A stretch of 64,000 nt of DNA, taken from positions 62,001-126,000 of the forward strand of contig QCIU01000005.1 in assembly GCA_003216465.1 (NCBI GenBank), in the 5' to 3' direction. The notes under the pieces were generated by a model that had not been told where the DNA came from, searched no databases, and was given only the letters and a program-made list of their open reading frames with translations. The position numbers and the translations under genes are program-made. This stretch comes from Prochlorococcus sp. AG-402-N10 (GTDB lineage Bacteria; Cyanobacteriota; Cyanobacteriia; PCC-6307; Cyanobiaceae). Shown one piece after another: positions 29,897 to 41,502 of this stretch (positions within the stretch are counted from its first letter, which is position 1; every line of letters begins with the position of its first letter).

Positions 29897-31843
29897 TTGA
29901 ACAATTTTGAGCCAGAAAAATTAAATAAAAATTGGACTATCGAAGATAGTATTTCGACTTACAAAATCGACAAGTGGGGTGATCAATATTTTTCTATAAA
30001 TTCAAATGGAAATATCTCAATCACTCCAGAAAAAAAATCAGCAAAAATTATTGATCTTTTTAAGCTTGTCGAAGAACTTAAAAGTAGAGAAATTAATACG
30101 CCATTAATTATAAGATTTAACGATATCTTGAAAGATCGTATAAACGAACTACATGAAGCATTTTCAAAAGCAATTAAAAATTACGAATATAAGAATAATT
30201 ATCAAGGAGTTTTTCCAGTAAAATGCAATCAGCAGAAGAACGTTCTAGAAAAGATATTAGAGTTTGGAGAACCATGGAATTTTGGTTTAGAAGTGGGCAG
30301 CAAATCAGAATTATTAATTGGCCTTTCTCTTCTTGAAAACCAAAACTCTTTGTTAATTTGCAATGGATATAAAGACGCAAAATATATTGAAGTTGCTACT
30401 TTAGCCAGAAAACTAGGCAAAAATCCAATAATAGTTATTGAGCAGAAAGATGAGGTAAAAAGAATTATTGAAGCAGTTAAAAACCTTAAAGCAAAACCAT
30501 TGTTAGGAATAAGAGCAAAGTTATCAAGTAAAAGTAGTGGAAGGTGGAGCAAATCTGTTGGAGATAATTCCAAATTTGGGTTATCAATTCCAGAAATTAT
30601 GTCAACGATAAAAGAACTTACAGAAGCAAACCTATTAAATGAAGTGAAACTACTTCATTTTCACATAGGTAGTCAAATAAGTGATATAGCTGTGATTAAA
30701 GACTCATTACAAGAAGCAAGTCAAATATATGTTGAATTATGCAAACTAGGTGCCCCTATGAAATATATAGATGTTGGTGGAGGATTAGGAATAGATTTCG
30801 ATGGAACGAAAACTTCTTCCAATACATCTACAAATTATTCTCTTCAAAATTATGCTAACGATGTAATTGCAACAATAAAAGATTCATGCCAGGTCAACAA
30901 CATAGATCATCCAACCGTAATCTCAGAAAGCGGTAGAGCAATTATCAGTCATTGTTCAGTTTTAATCTTTAATGTTTTAGGTACAAGTCATGTAAGCTCA
31001 GAAATTAAAATATCTGATGAAAAACCCAAATCATTAATAATTGCAAATCTAATTGAAACTTTCTATCAACTAAAAAAACTTACGAAGAAGAAGGTAAATT
31101 TATCTGAAGTAATAGAACTATGGAACGATGCAAAAAAGTTTAAAGAAGATTGTCTAGTCGCTTTTAGATTAGGATTTTTAAATTTAAAAGAACGAGCACA
31201 AGCAGAAGAGCTTACCTGGGCTTGTGCAAAAGAGATTGCTAATAATCTAGATAGTGATGAAATAATTCATCCAGATTTATTGGAGATCACAGAAACACTC
31301 GCATCAACTTATTATGCAAATTTATCTATCTTTAAGTCTATTCCTGATAGCTGGGCAATAAATCAGATTTTTCCAATAATTCCAATACATAGGCACTTAG
31401 AAGAGCCATTCTGCAAAGGCAACTTTGCAGATTTAACTTGTGATTCAGATGGGAAATTAAATAGTTTTATTGATAATGGGAAAATCAAATCTCTTTTAAA
31501 TTTACATGAACCAGAGCAAAACAAAGATTATTTAATAGGAATTTTTATGGCAGGAGCATATCAAGAAGCATTAGGAAACTTCCATAATTTATTTGGTAAC
31601 ACAAATGTTATTCATATTGATATAAATCAAGATAATTCTTATAAAGTCAAAAATATTATTAAAGAAAATAGTAAATCTGAAATTTTAGAATTGCTAGATT
31701 ACAGTTCAAAAACTCTAGTTGAATCAATAAGAATTAATACTGAAGCTGCTATTGATCAAAAGCATTTGACAATTAAAGAAGCAAGAAAATTAATTGACCA
31801 AATCGAAACAAGTCTTAGAAAAAGCAGTTATTTATCGGAATAA
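29897..31843 (+). CDS. speA: Biosynthetic arginine decarboxylase
   Basis: [39 protein letters not shown]. Confidence 0.95.
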   Translation: MNNFEPEKLNKNWTIEDSISTYKIDKWGDQYFSINSNGNISITPEKKSAKIIDLFKLVEELKSREINTPLIIRFNDILKDRINELHEAFSKAIKNYEYKNNYQGVFPVKCNQQKNVLEKILEFGEPWNFGLEVGSKSELLIGLSLLENQNSLLICNGYKDAKYIEVATLARKLGKNPIIVIEQKDEVKRIIEAVKNLKAKPLLGIRAKLSSKSSGRWSKSVGDNSKFGLSIPEIMSTIKELTEANLLNEVKLLHFHIGSQISDIAVIKDSLQEASQIYVELCKLGAPMKYIDVGGGLGIDFDGTKTSSNTSTNYSLQNYANDVIATIKDSCQVNNIDHPTVISESGRAIISHCSVLIFNVLGTSHVSSEIKISDEKPKSLIIANLIETFYQLKKLTKKKVNLSEVIELWNDAKKFKEDCLVAFRLGFLNLKERAQAEELTWACAKEIANNLDSDEIIHPDLLEITETLASTYYANLSIFKSIPDSWAINQIFPIIPIHRHLEEPFCKGNFADLTCDSDGKLNSFIDNGKIKSLLNLHEPEQNKDYLIGIFMAGAYQEALGNFHNLFGNTNVIHIDINQDNSYKVKNIIKENSKSEILELLDYSSKTLVESIRINTEAAIDQKHLTIKEARKLIDQIETSLRKSSYLSE

Positions 31844-34488
31844 CTTTTTAGCTTTTTAAACAAATCATTTCTTGCATATTCCAATGCTAAATTTAATTTA
31901 TCAATATCCTTAGCACCTGCCTGAGCAAAATTAGGTTTTCCTCCTCCCCCTCCAGAACAAATCTTGGCAATATCATTAATTAATTTCCCGGCATGAAAGC
32001 CTATTTTTACTATGGCATCTCCAAAAGAGACCACAAATAACAACTTTTTATTCTCTAGATTCGGTATTCCTCCAAGAATAACTAAGGATTTATCACCCAA
32101 TTTAGAAGTTAAGTTTAATGCTGCTGATTGAAGTGAATTACCATCTAGGCCATCAATATGACTTACTAAAATTGAAAAAGAACCAACTTTTTCTGCAGAA
32201 GAAATAAGGGAAGAATATTTATAATACGCAATTTCATCTTTCATTTTTTGTATCTCTCTATTCTTATTTATAAGTTCCGATTGCAAATAATTAACCCTAT
32301 CAAAGAGTTGATTAGGATTTGCTTTTAACAAATCACTAAGTTCATTTACTAAAGAATTTCTATCAGTAAAGTAATCAAAAGCTGATTGACCTGATAACGC
32401 TTCGATTCTTCTCACACCAGCTGAGATTCCTTCTTCACTAATTATTTTAAAACAACCTAATTCAGATGTACTTTTTACATGAGTTCCTCCACATAGTTCC
32501 ATCGAAACACCTGGTACATCTACAACTCTTACTTCATCATCATATTTTTCTCCAAACATAGCTACTGCCCCTTTTTCAAGAGCCTCACTCTTAGCCATAT
32601 TTTTTGTGGCAAGGAAATAGTTTTCCGTAATCCAAGAATTTACTAAAGTCTCAACTTTAGAAATTTGATCTTTAGAAATTGGTTGAGAAGAATTGAAGTC
32701 AAATCGTAATTTATTAAAGGCGACTAATGAACCTTTTTGTCCTACGCTTTTATTAACAACTGTTTTAAGAGCAGCTTGCAACAGGTGTGTAGCGGTATGA
32801 TTTGCTGCCGCCTTTGCTCTATTAGAAGCATTAACTTTAGTTTGAACCTTTTTCCCACAAGTTACTATTCCTTTTTTCACTACTCCATAATGTAGAAAAA
32901 CATTTTTCTTTCGTACGACATTTTCAATAATCACCTCTAGATCAGTTGAAAATATCGTTCCAATATCACCAACTTGACCACCAGATTCACCATAGAAAGA
33001 AGTCTGATCGAGAACAATTAGAATTTTCTGGCCTTCAATTGCTTCCTGAACCAAGGTAGATTCCAAAAATATACCCTTTATTTCTGCTTCTGAATCGAGT
33101 GAATCATAACCTGTAAAAACAGTTTTATTGAATAAGTCTATTTCCCGTTCTAATGAACCCTTGAGTGTCAAATCGATATTATTTGAAGCAGCTTTGGCTC
33201 TCTCTTTTTGTGCATTCATTTCTTTCTCAAATCCCTTTACATCTACCCCAATATTATTTTCCTTAGCAATTTCTTCTGTAAGTTCTAAAGGAAAGCCATA
33301 AGTATCATAAAGTTCAAAAGCTTTATAGCCAGTAATTAATTGCTCCCCTGAAGAAACTAATTCATCTAGTAATTTCTCTCCTCTATCAAGAGTTTCTCTA
33401 AATCTTACTTCTTCAATTTTTATCTCAGTCAATATTGAATCAATATTATTTTTTAAATCTTGATAATTTTCTTGCATTAATTTAATCCCTATTTTTGCAA
33501 TTTCAGACAAAAACTGATTTTTTATACCTAGTAATCTTCCATGTCTAACCATTCTTCTAATTAGTCTTCTGAGTACGTATCCCCTCCCAAGATTGCTTGC
33601 TAATACACCATCAGAAATGAGATGTATAACTGCTCTTGTATGATCTCCAATGATTTTTAAAGAAATTTTGGTTTTTTCATCTGCAGAAAAATAATCTATA
33701 TTTGAAATCTCTGAAGCCCTTTGAATAATTGGAAAAATCAAATCTGTCTCGTAATTATTTTTCTTCTTTTGCAATATTTGAGCCATTCTCTCAAGACCCA
33801 TTCCAGTATCAATATTTTTATTTTTTAAATCTGACAATTTACCATCAGATTCACGATTATATTGCATAAATACAAGATTATAAAATTCAATAAAACGATT
33901 ACCATCCTCTAAATCAATATTTTGAAGGCCTTTTTCAGGATTAAAATCATAATAGAGTTCTGAACATGGGCCACATGGGCCAGTTTTACCTGAAGACCAA
34001 AAATTATCTTTTTCATCAAGTTTTATTATCCTTTCTGGAAGAATCCCAATTTCTTCCTTCCAAATCTTTTCCGATTCATCATCTTCATGAAAGACACTTA
34101 CTATAATATTCTCTTCAGAAAGTCCATAAACTTTAGTAACTAATTCCCAAGCCCACTCAATTGCCTCTTGCTTGAAATAGTCTCCAAAGGAAAAATTCCC
34201 AAGCATCTCAAAAAAAGTGTGATGCCGAGCAGTAACTCCAACATTTTCAATATCGTTTGTTCTTATACACTTTTGACTAGATGTAGCTCTTTTTGATGGC
34301 CTTTCTTTCAAGCCTAAAAATATAGGCTTAAAAGGAAGCATTCCCGCGATTGTAAGTAAAACCGTTGGATCATCAGGAATTAATGATGCACTTGAAATAA
34401 TTTTATGAGATTTTTCATGATAAAAATTTAAAAATGCTTTTCTAATTTCATCTCCGGTAATTATTTTGTTAATTAGTTGAGATGTCAT
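31828..34488 (-). CDS. alaS: Alanyl-tRNA synthetase
   Basis: [47 protein letters not shown]. Confidence 0.98.
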   Translation of the reverse strand: MTSQLINKIITGDEIRKAFLNFYHEKSHKIISSASLIPDDPTVLLTIAGMLPFKPIFLGLKERPSKRATSSQKCIRTNDIENVGVTARHHTFFEMLGNFSFGDYFKQEAIEWAWELVTKVYGLSEENIIVSVFHEDDESEKIWKEEIGILPERIIKLDEKDNFWSSGKTGPCGPCSELYYDFNPEKGLQNIDLEDGNRFIEFYNLVFMQYNRESDGKLSDLKNKNIDTGMGLERMAQILQKKKNNYETDLIFPIIQRASEISNIDYFSADEKTKISLKIIGDHTRAVIHLISDGVLASNLGRGYVLRRLIRRMVRHGRLLGIKNQFLSEIAKIGIKLMQENYQDLKNNIDSILTEIKIEEVRFRETLDRGEKLLDELVSSGEQLITGYKAFELYDTYGFPLELTEEIAKENNIGVDVKGFEKEMNAQKERAKAASNNIDLTLKGSLEREIDLFNKTVFTGYDSLDSEAEIKGIFLESTLVQEAIEGQKILIVLDQTSFYGESGGQVGDIGTIFSTDLEVIIENVVRKKNVFLHYGVVKKGIVTCGKKVQTKVNASNRAKAAANHTATHLLQAALKTVVNKSVGQKGSLVAFNKLRFDFNSSQPISKDQISKVETLVNSWITENYFLATKNMAKSEALEKGAVAMFGEKYDDEVRVVDVPGVSMELCGGTHVKSTSELGCFKIISEEGISAGVRRIEALSGQSAFDYFTDRNSLVNELSDLLKANPNQLFDRVNYLQSELINKNREIQKMKDEIAYYKYSSLISSAEKVGSFSILVSHIDGLDGNSLQSAALNLTSKLGDKSLVILGGIPNLENKKLLFVVSFGDAIVKIGFHAGKLINDIAKICSGGGGGKPNFAQAGAKDIDKLNLALEYARNDLFKKLKSYSDK

Positions 34489-34607
34489 GTATCAAGAATA
34501 AAAATAGTGAAAATAAAAAAAGAGTGTAGTTTCGGTAATTCCACAAAAACGATCACGCGGATTTATATTCTATATAACTAAAGTTAATTTATAAAGCGAA
34601 TTAATCT

Positions 34608-36383
34608 ATGATAGCCTCTGCGCAAACAAGTAATTCAAAATTGGCACAAATTGATAATAGGTTGTCAGTTCAAACTCAAATATTTGCTGAAGATTCCTGT
34701 GCTATTAGATCCTTAGATTGGGATCGTAGTAGATTTGATATTGAGTTTGGTTTAAGAAATGGAACTACTTATAATAGTTTTATTATAAAAGGTCAAAAAC
34801 AGGCAATAATTGATACTAGTCACGCAAAATTCGGAAAGATATGGTTTGAAGAATTAATTAAAGAAATTGATCCCCAGGAAATTGATTATCTAATTACAAG
34901 TCATACAGAACCTGATCACTCTGGCTTAATAGGAAATCTTTTAGAATTAAATCAAAATATTACTGTTGTTGGTTCCAAATTAGCACTCAAATTTATAGAA
35001 GACCAAATACATGTTCCTTTCAAACGTCTCGAAGTCAAAAGTGGAGAGTTTTTAGATCTTGGAACCAATCCTAGTAGTGGATTAAACCATAATATTGAAT
35101 TTATAAGCGCACCAAATTTACATTGGCCAGATACAATTTTTTCTTATGATCACGGGACTAGTGTTCTATATACATGTGATGCCTTTGGGCTTCATTATTG
35201 TTCTGAAGAATTTTTTGATTCTGATCAGAAAGAAATATATGATGATTTTCGTTTTTACTATGATTGTCTAATGGGTCCAAACGCAAGAAGCGTAATTCAA
35301 GCTATAAAACGCATTGATAAGTTACCTGAACTGAAAACCATAGCTGTTGGTCATGGCCCATTGCTTCAAAATCAAGTAAATTTTTGGAAAGGGAAGTATC
35401 TTGAATGGAGTAGCAATAAGAGTAAAGGAAATGAATTTGTATCCGTTTGCTATATAAGTGATTATGGATTTTGTGATCGACTAAGTCAAGCTATTTCTCA
35501 TGGCATAAGTAAGGCAGATGCACAAGTTCAATTAATTGATTTAAGATCTTCAGATTCCCAAGAGTTGGCAAGCTTAATTTCTGAATCTAAGGCAGTAGTA
35601 ATGCCAACATGGCCAGTTAATGCAGATAATGAATTAAAAGAATCTATTGGTACTCTCTTTGCAGCATTAAAACCTAAACAATTTACAGCAGTTTATGATG
35701 CATTTGGAGGGGATGATGAACCTATCGATTCATTAGCTAGTAAATTAAGAGAATTAGGACAAAAAGAAGCCTTTTCACCTTTAAGAGTTAAAAATATTCC
35801 TGATCCTATTATCTATCAACAATTTGAGGAAGCTGGCACTGACTTGGGACAATTAATTAACAAAAAGAAAAACATTGCATCAATGAAAAGTCTTGATTCA
35901 AATCTAGACAAAGCATTAGGTAGATTAAGTGGAGGGTTATACGTTGTTACAGCCAGTCAAGGCGAAGGTGCAACATTTAGGCAAAGTGCCATGGTAGCAA
36001 GTTGGGTCAGCCAAGCAAGTTTTAGCCCACCTGGTATTACAGTTGCCGTAGCAAAAGATAGAGCAATTGAATCTTATATGCAAGTTGGAGAAGGTTTTGT
36101 AATTAATATCTTGCGTGAAGATAACTATCAAAAAATGTTTAGACACTTTTTAAAAAGATTCGCACCTGGAGCAGATAGATTTGCTGATGTAGATATAGTA
36201 AGCAACATTGCAAATGGTGGGCCAGTCCTGTCTGATTCTCTTGCATTTTTAGATTGTGAAGTTAGATCCAGGTTAGAGACGCCAGATCATTGGATTATTT
36301 ACGGTATAGTTAAAAATGGGCGTGTCTCTGATTTATCCTGTAAAACAGCTGTTCATCATAGAAAAGTTGCCAACCACTATTGA
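34608..36383 (+). CDS. Flavodiiron protein with C-terminal flavin reductase domain (Flv3-type, canonical metal ligands)
   Basis: TSHTEPDHSG diiron motif, flavodoxin and flavin reductase domains. Confidence 0.92.
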   Translation: MIASAQTSNSKLAQIDNRLSVQTQIFAEDSCAIRSLDWDRSRFDIEFGLRNGTTYNSFIIKGQKQAIIDTSHAKFGKIWFEELIKEIDPQEIDYLITSHTEPDHSGLIGNLLELNQNITVVGSKLALKFIEDQIHVPFKRLEVKSGEFLDLGTNPSSGLNHNIEFISAPNLHWPDTIFSYDHGTSVLYTCDAFGLHYCSEEFFDSDQKEIYDDFRFYYDCLMGPNARSVIQAIKRIDKLPELKTIAVGHGPLLQNQVNFWKGKYLEWSSNKSKGNEFVSVCYISDYGFCDRLSQAISHGISKADAQVQLIDLRSSDSQELASLISESKAVVMPTWPVNADNELKESIGTLFAALKPKQFTAVYDAFGGDDEPIDSLASKLRELGQKEAFSPLRVKNIPDPIIYQQFEEAGTDLGQLINKKKNIASMKSLDSNLDKALGRLSGGLYVVTASQGEGATFRQSAMVASWVSQASFSPPGITVAVAKDRAIESYMQVGEGFVINILREDNYQKMFRHFLKRFAPGADRFADVDIVSNIANGGPVLSDSLAFLDCEVRSRLETPDHWIIYGIVKNGRVSDLSCKTAVHHRKVANHY

Positions 36384-36685
36384 CCAGACTTTATATCTAG
36401 AATCTTGAGACTCTTTGATATGATTATTTCAAAAAAGAAATAACATATTTTAAAGTAAATTATAAAAATATAAATTATCTTTATAATTAGATTTTTTTCA
36501 TTAATAGTTGAAAATGAGTTGAAAATTAATCACCATAATCAACCTTTATATGGATTTATTAAAGTTGTATTTAATAAAAATCATTTAATTTAGATCTTCT
36601 AAAAATTTATAAATAAGCGTTTCTTTTAATACAAAAAGTTTTTTATTAAGAATTTATATATTTTAGAAGAGTAAATTATTAAATC

Positions 36686-37096
36686 ATGAGACTAAAAACT
36701 TCAAAGATTATTTTCTTTTCAATAATTCTACTTTTTTGTGGCATTGGGCAAACTTCAGATGCTTTAAATTACTCAAATTATTTACGAATTTATGAAGATT
36801 CAAAAGAACTTTTAGCAAAAGAAGGGGGGGATAGTAAAAAGAGCTCAAGTAAGAAAAGTGGAGATAGTAAAAAGAGCTCAAGTAAGAAAAGTGGAGATAG
36901 TAAAAAGAGCTCAAGTAAGAAAAGTGGAGATAGTAAAAAGAGCTCAAGTAAGAAAAGTGGAGATAGTAAAAAGAGCTCAAATGAGAAGAAACAGTCCAAT
37001 ATTAATAAAGTGGAAAATAATCAAAACGCTATTAAAGAGGCAGCAAAAGAAAGATATGAGATATGGAAAAAAAATAAAAACAAAAATAAAATCTGA
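36686..37096 (+). CDS. Secreted low-complexity Lys/Ser-rich repeat protein
   Basis: Signal peptide plus tandem SGDSKKSSSKK repeats. Confidence 0.6.
   Translation: MRLKTSKIIFFSIILLFCGIGQTSDALNYSNYLRIYEDSKELLAKEGGDSKKSSSKKSGDSKKSSSKKSGDSKKSSSKKSGDSKKSSSKKSGDSKKSSNEKKQSNINKVENNQNAIKEAAKERYEIWKKNKNKNKI
36829..36985 (+). repeat. 33-bp in-frame tandem repeat (about 4.7 units)
   Basis: Nearly perfect copies of GGAGATAGTAAAAAGAGCTCAAGTAAGAAAAGT. Confidence 0.95.
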
Positions 37097-37336
37097 TAAA
37101 ACTTTTCAAAATAATTTTGAAAGATTATCTACTGAAAGCAATTTTGAGAAATATATAGTCCTTTTAAAAAAAGATAGAACCAAGCAATATACTTTATGGT
37201 TATAATCAACAGATAATAAATGTTTTCCAAAGAATTAAATGTTCGGGTCGATTGTTGAAAATGAGTTGAAAACCTTTTTCATCCCTGTGGTGGGAAAGAA
37301 GGTAGGTATTCACTATTAAATAATAAATCTTTGAAG

Positions 37337-39139
37337 ATGTCAGAAATTAATACAAGTTTACTTTCAGAAAATATATACTTTTCAAAATTTGAAATTACTA
37401 AGAATTTTACTTGCGTCAGATTTCTTGATCAAAATAAAGAAAGATTTGAGCTTGAATTTAACCTGGAGAAAGGAACTTCTTATAATACCTTTTTCATCAA
37501 AAGTAATGCAGAACTGTTCATTATTCATCCACCTGAAAAAGGATATTCAAAAGCAATTAATAAAATAATCTCTACCTTCCTTGATCAATATGAATTAAAT
37601 AAAATTAACATCATTACTGGGCATATAAATCCTAAAATTATTGAAACAATAAAGAGTATCAGTACTCAATTCCAAAATTTAACTATCACATGTTCGAATC
37701 CAGGCTTTAAACTTATCAGCGAGCTTTGGAATCAAAAAAATCCAAATTCAACAAATTTTATTGACGTTCAATTACCTATAATCAACGTTATAAAAAAAGA
37801 ACTTAGTTTAGAACTAGAAAATACTTCATTAGAACTTATTCCTGTACCAACCGCACGATGGCCTGGCGGATTAATCGTCTATGAATGTAATCAAGAAATA
37901 CTATTAAGTGAAAAAATTTTTTCTGCTCACATAGCAACTGAAGACTGGTCGGAGAGTAACAGAATAAGTACGGAAATTGATAGAAAGCATTTTTATGATT
38001 GTCTTATGGCACCAATGTCAAATCAAATTGTATCAATAGCGGAAAAAATTTCTGAATTGGATATTAAAACTATCGCTCCACTCCACGGTCCCGCAATTGA
38101 ATATAGCTTAAAAAGTTTTGTCAATGACTACATTAGATGGGGAGAAAATCTTTCAACAAATAATCCTAAAATTGCCTTAATATATGCTAGTGCATATGGC
38201 AATACAGCTTCAATAGGCGATGCTTTAGCAAAAGGTATCAATAGAACTTCAGTAGAAGTTGAAAGTATTAATTGCGAATTTACCTCTAATGATGTTCTCA
38301 TAAAATCTATTCATGATGCAGATGGCTATCTAATAGGATCGCCTACTTTGGGTGGACATGCTCCAACTCCGATAGTAAGTGCTCTTGGAACTTTATTATC
38401 AGAGGGTAATAGAGATAAACCAGTGGGCATATTCGGTAGTTTTGGATGGAGTGGAGAAGCAATAGATTTGCTTGAAACAAAATTAAAAGATGGTGGTTTT
38501 AAATTTAGTTTTGATCCAATAAGAATAAAATTTAGTCCTAATAAACCAAAAATTAAAGAGCTAGAAGAAATTGGTACTCATTTTGGAAGAAAAATTTTAA
38601 AAAAAGCAAAACAAAAAACTAGAAAATCTGATACTGGCATGATATCTAGTAAAACCGATCCAACATTGCAAGCTTTAGGAAGAGTACTGGGTTCACTATG
38701 TGTTCTTACTGCCTCAAAAGGAAAAGATGAAAATAATGTTAAAGGGGCAATGCTTGCATCTTGGGTTAGCCAAGCAAGTTTTTCTCCTCCTGGATTAAGT
38801 ATTGCAGTTGCAAAAGATAGATCAGTGGAATCACTGCTACAAATAGGTGACTATTTCGCCTTAAGTATTCTTAGCGAAAAAGATTTCAGAGAGCCTTTAA
38901 AAAGGTTCACAAAACCTTTTTCACCAGGCGAAGATCGATTTGAAGGCTTAAATATTGAATACACACCTAACCAGCAAGTAATTATTCCTGAGTCTTTAGC
39001 CTGGTTAGATGCTTCTGTAAAAGAAAGAATGGAATGTGGAGATCATTGGGTAATATATGCTGAGGTTTTACACGGCAATATATTAAAATCCGATTGTCTT
39101 ACCGCTGTTCATCACCGAAAGAGTGGAGCAAACTACTGA
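37337..39139 (+). CDS. Flavodiiron protein with C-terminal flavin reductase domain (Flv1-type, non-canonical metal site)
   Basis: Paralog of 34608..36383; TGHINPKII replaces HxExDH; ATG at 37337 preferred over TTG at 37331. Confidence 0.9.
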   Translation: MSEINTSLLSENIYFSKFEITKNFTCVRFLDQNKERFELEFNLEKGTSYNTFFIKSNAELFIIHPPEKGYSKAINKIISTFLDQYELNKINIITGHINPKIIETIKSISTQFQNLTITCSNPGFKLISELWNQKNPNSTNFIDVQLPIINVIKKELSLELENTSLELIPVPTARWPGGLIVYECNQEILLSEKIFSAHIATEDWSESNRISTEIDRKHFYDCLMAPMSNQIVSIAEKISELDIKTIAPLHGPAIEYSLKSFVNDYIRWGENLSTNNPKIALIYASAYGNTASIGDALAKGINRTSVEVESINCEFTSNDVLIKSIHDADGYLIGSPTLGGHAPTPIVSALGTLLSEGNRDKPVGIFGSFGWSGEAIDLLETKLKDGGFKFSFDPIRIKFSPNKPKIKELEEIGTHFGRKILKKAKQKTRKSDTGMISSKTDPTLQALGRVLGSLCVLTASKGKDENNVKGAMLASWVSQASFSPPGLSIAVAKDRSVESLLQIGDYFALSILSEKDFREPLKRFTKPFSPGEDRFEGLNIEYTPNQQVIIPESLAWLDASVKERMECGDHWVIYAEVLHGNILKSDCLTAVHHRKSGANY

Positions 39140-39155
39140 ACATTATTTTTAATTT

Positions 39156-39680
39156 ATGACTAATTCTAAAGATTTAATAATCATTTCAGCTAGTTGTGGA
39201 AAAAATCTAGAACTTTCGAAAAAATTTCAAGATAAAAGTAATGAACTTAAAATAAATTCTGAGATTTTAGATCTTACTACGTTTGATATTCCTTTATTCA
39301 ATCCACGAATTCATACCAAAGAAAATATCCCGCTTGAAATTATTGAAATAAAACAGAAGCTTTTTTCATATGAAAAATGGATTATATGTGCACCTGAATA
39401 CAATGGTTCAATTCCTCCAATTCTATCTAATTTAATAGCATGGCTATCAGTCTCAGGAGATGATTTTAGAGATTTGTTTAATGGTCAACCAATTGCAATT
39501 GCAACTTTTTCTGGAGGTGTTGGATTAGAATTATTAACCTCATTAAGAATCCAACTAGTACATTTAGGAAGTCAAGTATTAGGGAGACAACTATTCTCAT
39601 CATTTAGTAAACCAGTGGACATGAAAACAGTTGAAGATATAATTCACCGAGTATCACAAATGAAAAAATTAAAAATATAA
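39156..39680 (+). CDS. NAD(P)H-dependent FMN reductase
   Basis: APEYNGSIPPILSNLIAWLS, IATFSGGVG. Confidence 0.9.
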   Translation: MTNSKDLIIISASCGKNLELSKKFQDKSNELKINSEILDLTTFDIPLFNPRIHTKENIPLEIIEIKQKLFSYEKWIICAPEYNGSIPPILSNLIAWLSVSGDDFRDLFNGQPIAIATFSGGVGLELLTSLRIQLVHLGSQVLGRQLFSSFSKPVDMKTVEDIIHRVSQMKKLKI

Positions 39681-39711
39681 AAACTACATTACAAAAATTC
39701 AACCAATTTGT

Positions 39712-41502
39712 TTATTGATTTATATTCCAAGCTTTTAAAATTTCCCTAGCCATAGGTAAGGCATGTACAGATCCTCCGCCTGGTGTATTTTGTGCGAAAG
39801 CAACCACGAGCAACTCACTTTTATCAGAAGGAGTGAAGCAAACAAACCATGCATGATCAGAACCTCCTTCTCCATCTTCAGCTGTACCAGTTTTACCAGA
39901 AACTGGCGGCAAATTAGATACTCCATAATTTATAGAAACTCCTGTTCCAGATTCAACTACTTTTCTCAATCCATTTTTAACTAACTTAATATTATTTGGA
40001 TCAATATCAATTTTTTTACGCTTTTTATTTAAAAAGAGTTGGCTTTCTGTTTTGGATAAATGAGGAGTAACCAAATAACCACCATTTGCAATTGCTGCAT
40101 AAGCACGAGCTATTTGAATTGGGGTAACTTGAACTACAAATTGCCCTATAGACATACTTGCAATATCCTCTGGTACCCATGGAGTTCTTCCAGGACTTCC
40201 CCATCCCCTTCCTTCTTTGGCCCATGAGCTACTGGCTACCAAACCTATATTTTCTTGCTCAGAAATTTCGATCCCAGATAATTTGGTAAAACCAAGTTTC
40301 CTAGAAACATTATAAATTTCATCAACTCCTACCCCATAACCAATCTGATAGAAAAAAGTATTACTAGAAACCCTTAAGGCATCTTCATAACCTATTGTTC
40401 CAAAACCCAGATCATTATGTTCTCTAAAACATTGACTACCATATGTAATACAAGGTTTAGTTTCTAACAAAGTTTCAGCAGGAAACCTTCCACTTTCTAA
40501 GCCAGCTAAAGCAGTGACAACTTTCCAAACACTACCTGGATCATATGCATTTAAAGCTCTGTTAAATAATGGCTTAGATGAAGAATTAAAGAGCTCGTTA
40601 TATTCTTTTTCTGGTTTAAAGTCTTTTGAAAAGAAATTTAAATCAAAAGTAGGTTTGCTAGCCATTGCTCTTATTGCGCCATCTCTAGGATCCATAACAA
40701 TTACTGCTCCTCCTTTTTTGTCTTTAAGCACTTCCTCTGCAACCAATTGTAATTTCAAATCAATTGTCAAATGTATATCTTTGCCCTTTTTTGAAGGTTT
40801 AATGCCGAGGGATTTTTGAAATGAACCTAAAGAGTTTACCTCGATCATTTCACCACCCCATTCCCCTCTTATAAGATCTTCGAAGACAAACTCTATACCT
40901 GTTCTTCCTATTAAATCATTTAATTTATAGCCTTTTTCAGACAAGCTATTAAATTCCATATCTGTAATAGGTTGGGTATATCCGATTAAATGAGAAGCAA
41001 CTGTTTTGTAAGGGTAATTTCTAATCAATTTTCTGGATATTTCTATACCACGCAATATATTTTCATTTTCTTTAAATTTGATAACTTGATTAATTGTTAA
41101 ATTATCAAATAGAGTTATTGAATATTTATTATTTTTTAAGCCGTTAGCATATTTTTGTTGCAGTAAGTCAGTTGGTATCTCTAGCAGAATTGAAATCTTT
41201 GATTTATATTTCTGCCACTCTATCTCATTGACATATTGTGGTTTTAAAATAAGAGAATAATTAAATTTACTGTCTGCTAATATAACGCCATTTTTATCTA
41301 GTATCCTCCCTCTAATTGGCTGGGTTGCGATTAATCTAATTCTATTTTCATCAGACATTTTTTTATAAGTCTCATGATTTAATAATTGCAAAAAAATTAA
41401 TCTTATTAATATCAAAAAAAAAGCAAGAGATGTAAAAAGATAGATAACCAAAGGTTCTCTATTTAATGAAAAAAGTTTTTTTTTCAATTTATTATTTTTC
41501 AA
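39712..41502 (-). CDS. mrdA: Penicillin-binding protein 2
   Basis: GRILDKNGVILADS, YDPGSVWKVVTA, SSNTFFYQIG, SGKTGTAEDG. Confidence 0.95.
   Translation of the reverse strand: MKNNKLKKKLFSLNREPLVIYLFTSLAFFLILIRLIFLQLLNHETYKKMSDENRIRLIATQPIRGRILDKNGVILADSKFNYSLILKPQYVNEIEWQKYKSKISILLEIPTDLLQQKYANGLKNNKYSITLFDNLTINQVIKFKENENILRGIEISRKLIRNYPYKTVASHLIGYTQPITDMEFNSLSEKGYKLNDLIGRTGIEFVFEDLIRGEWGGEMIEVNSLGSFQKSLGIKPSKKGKDIHLTIDLKLQLVAEEVLKDKKGGAVIVMDPRDGAIRAMASKPTFDLNFFSKDFKPEKEYNELFNSSSKPLFNRALNAYDPGSVWKVVTALAGLESGRFPAETLLETKPCITYGSQCFREHNDLGFGTIGYEDALRVSSNTFFYQIGYGVGVDEIYNVSRKLGFTKLSGIEISEQENIGLVASSSWAKEGRGWGSPGRTPWVPEDIASMSIGQFVVQVTPIQIARAYAAIANGGYLVTPHLSKTESQLFLNKKRKKIDIDPNNIKLVKNGLRKVVESGTGVSINYGVSNLPPVSGKTGTAEDGEGGSDHAWFVCFTPSDKSELLVVAFAQNTPGGGSVHALPMAREILKAWNINQ

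Larger units (their letters stand above)
36507..37273. repeat. Direct repeat TTGAAAATGAGTTGAAAA flanking the Lys/Ser repeat gene
   Basis: GTTGAAAATGAGTTGAAAA at 36507 and at 37254. Confidence 0.93.

Noticed and set aside
30174-30573. Two antisense ORFs inside speA
   Set aside because: Antisense of a conserved gene, no start context or family match.
31828-31843. 16-bp tail-to-tail overlap of speA and alaS
   Set aside because: Ordinary compaction in a streamlined genome; a similar overlap occurs at pdxA/accB (57527-57550).
36708-37205. ORFs 36708..36980 (-), 36790..36999 (-) and 36858..37205 (+)
   Set aside because: Open only because the 33-bp tandem repeat keeps several frames open; the signal-peptide frame 36686..37096 is the credible one.
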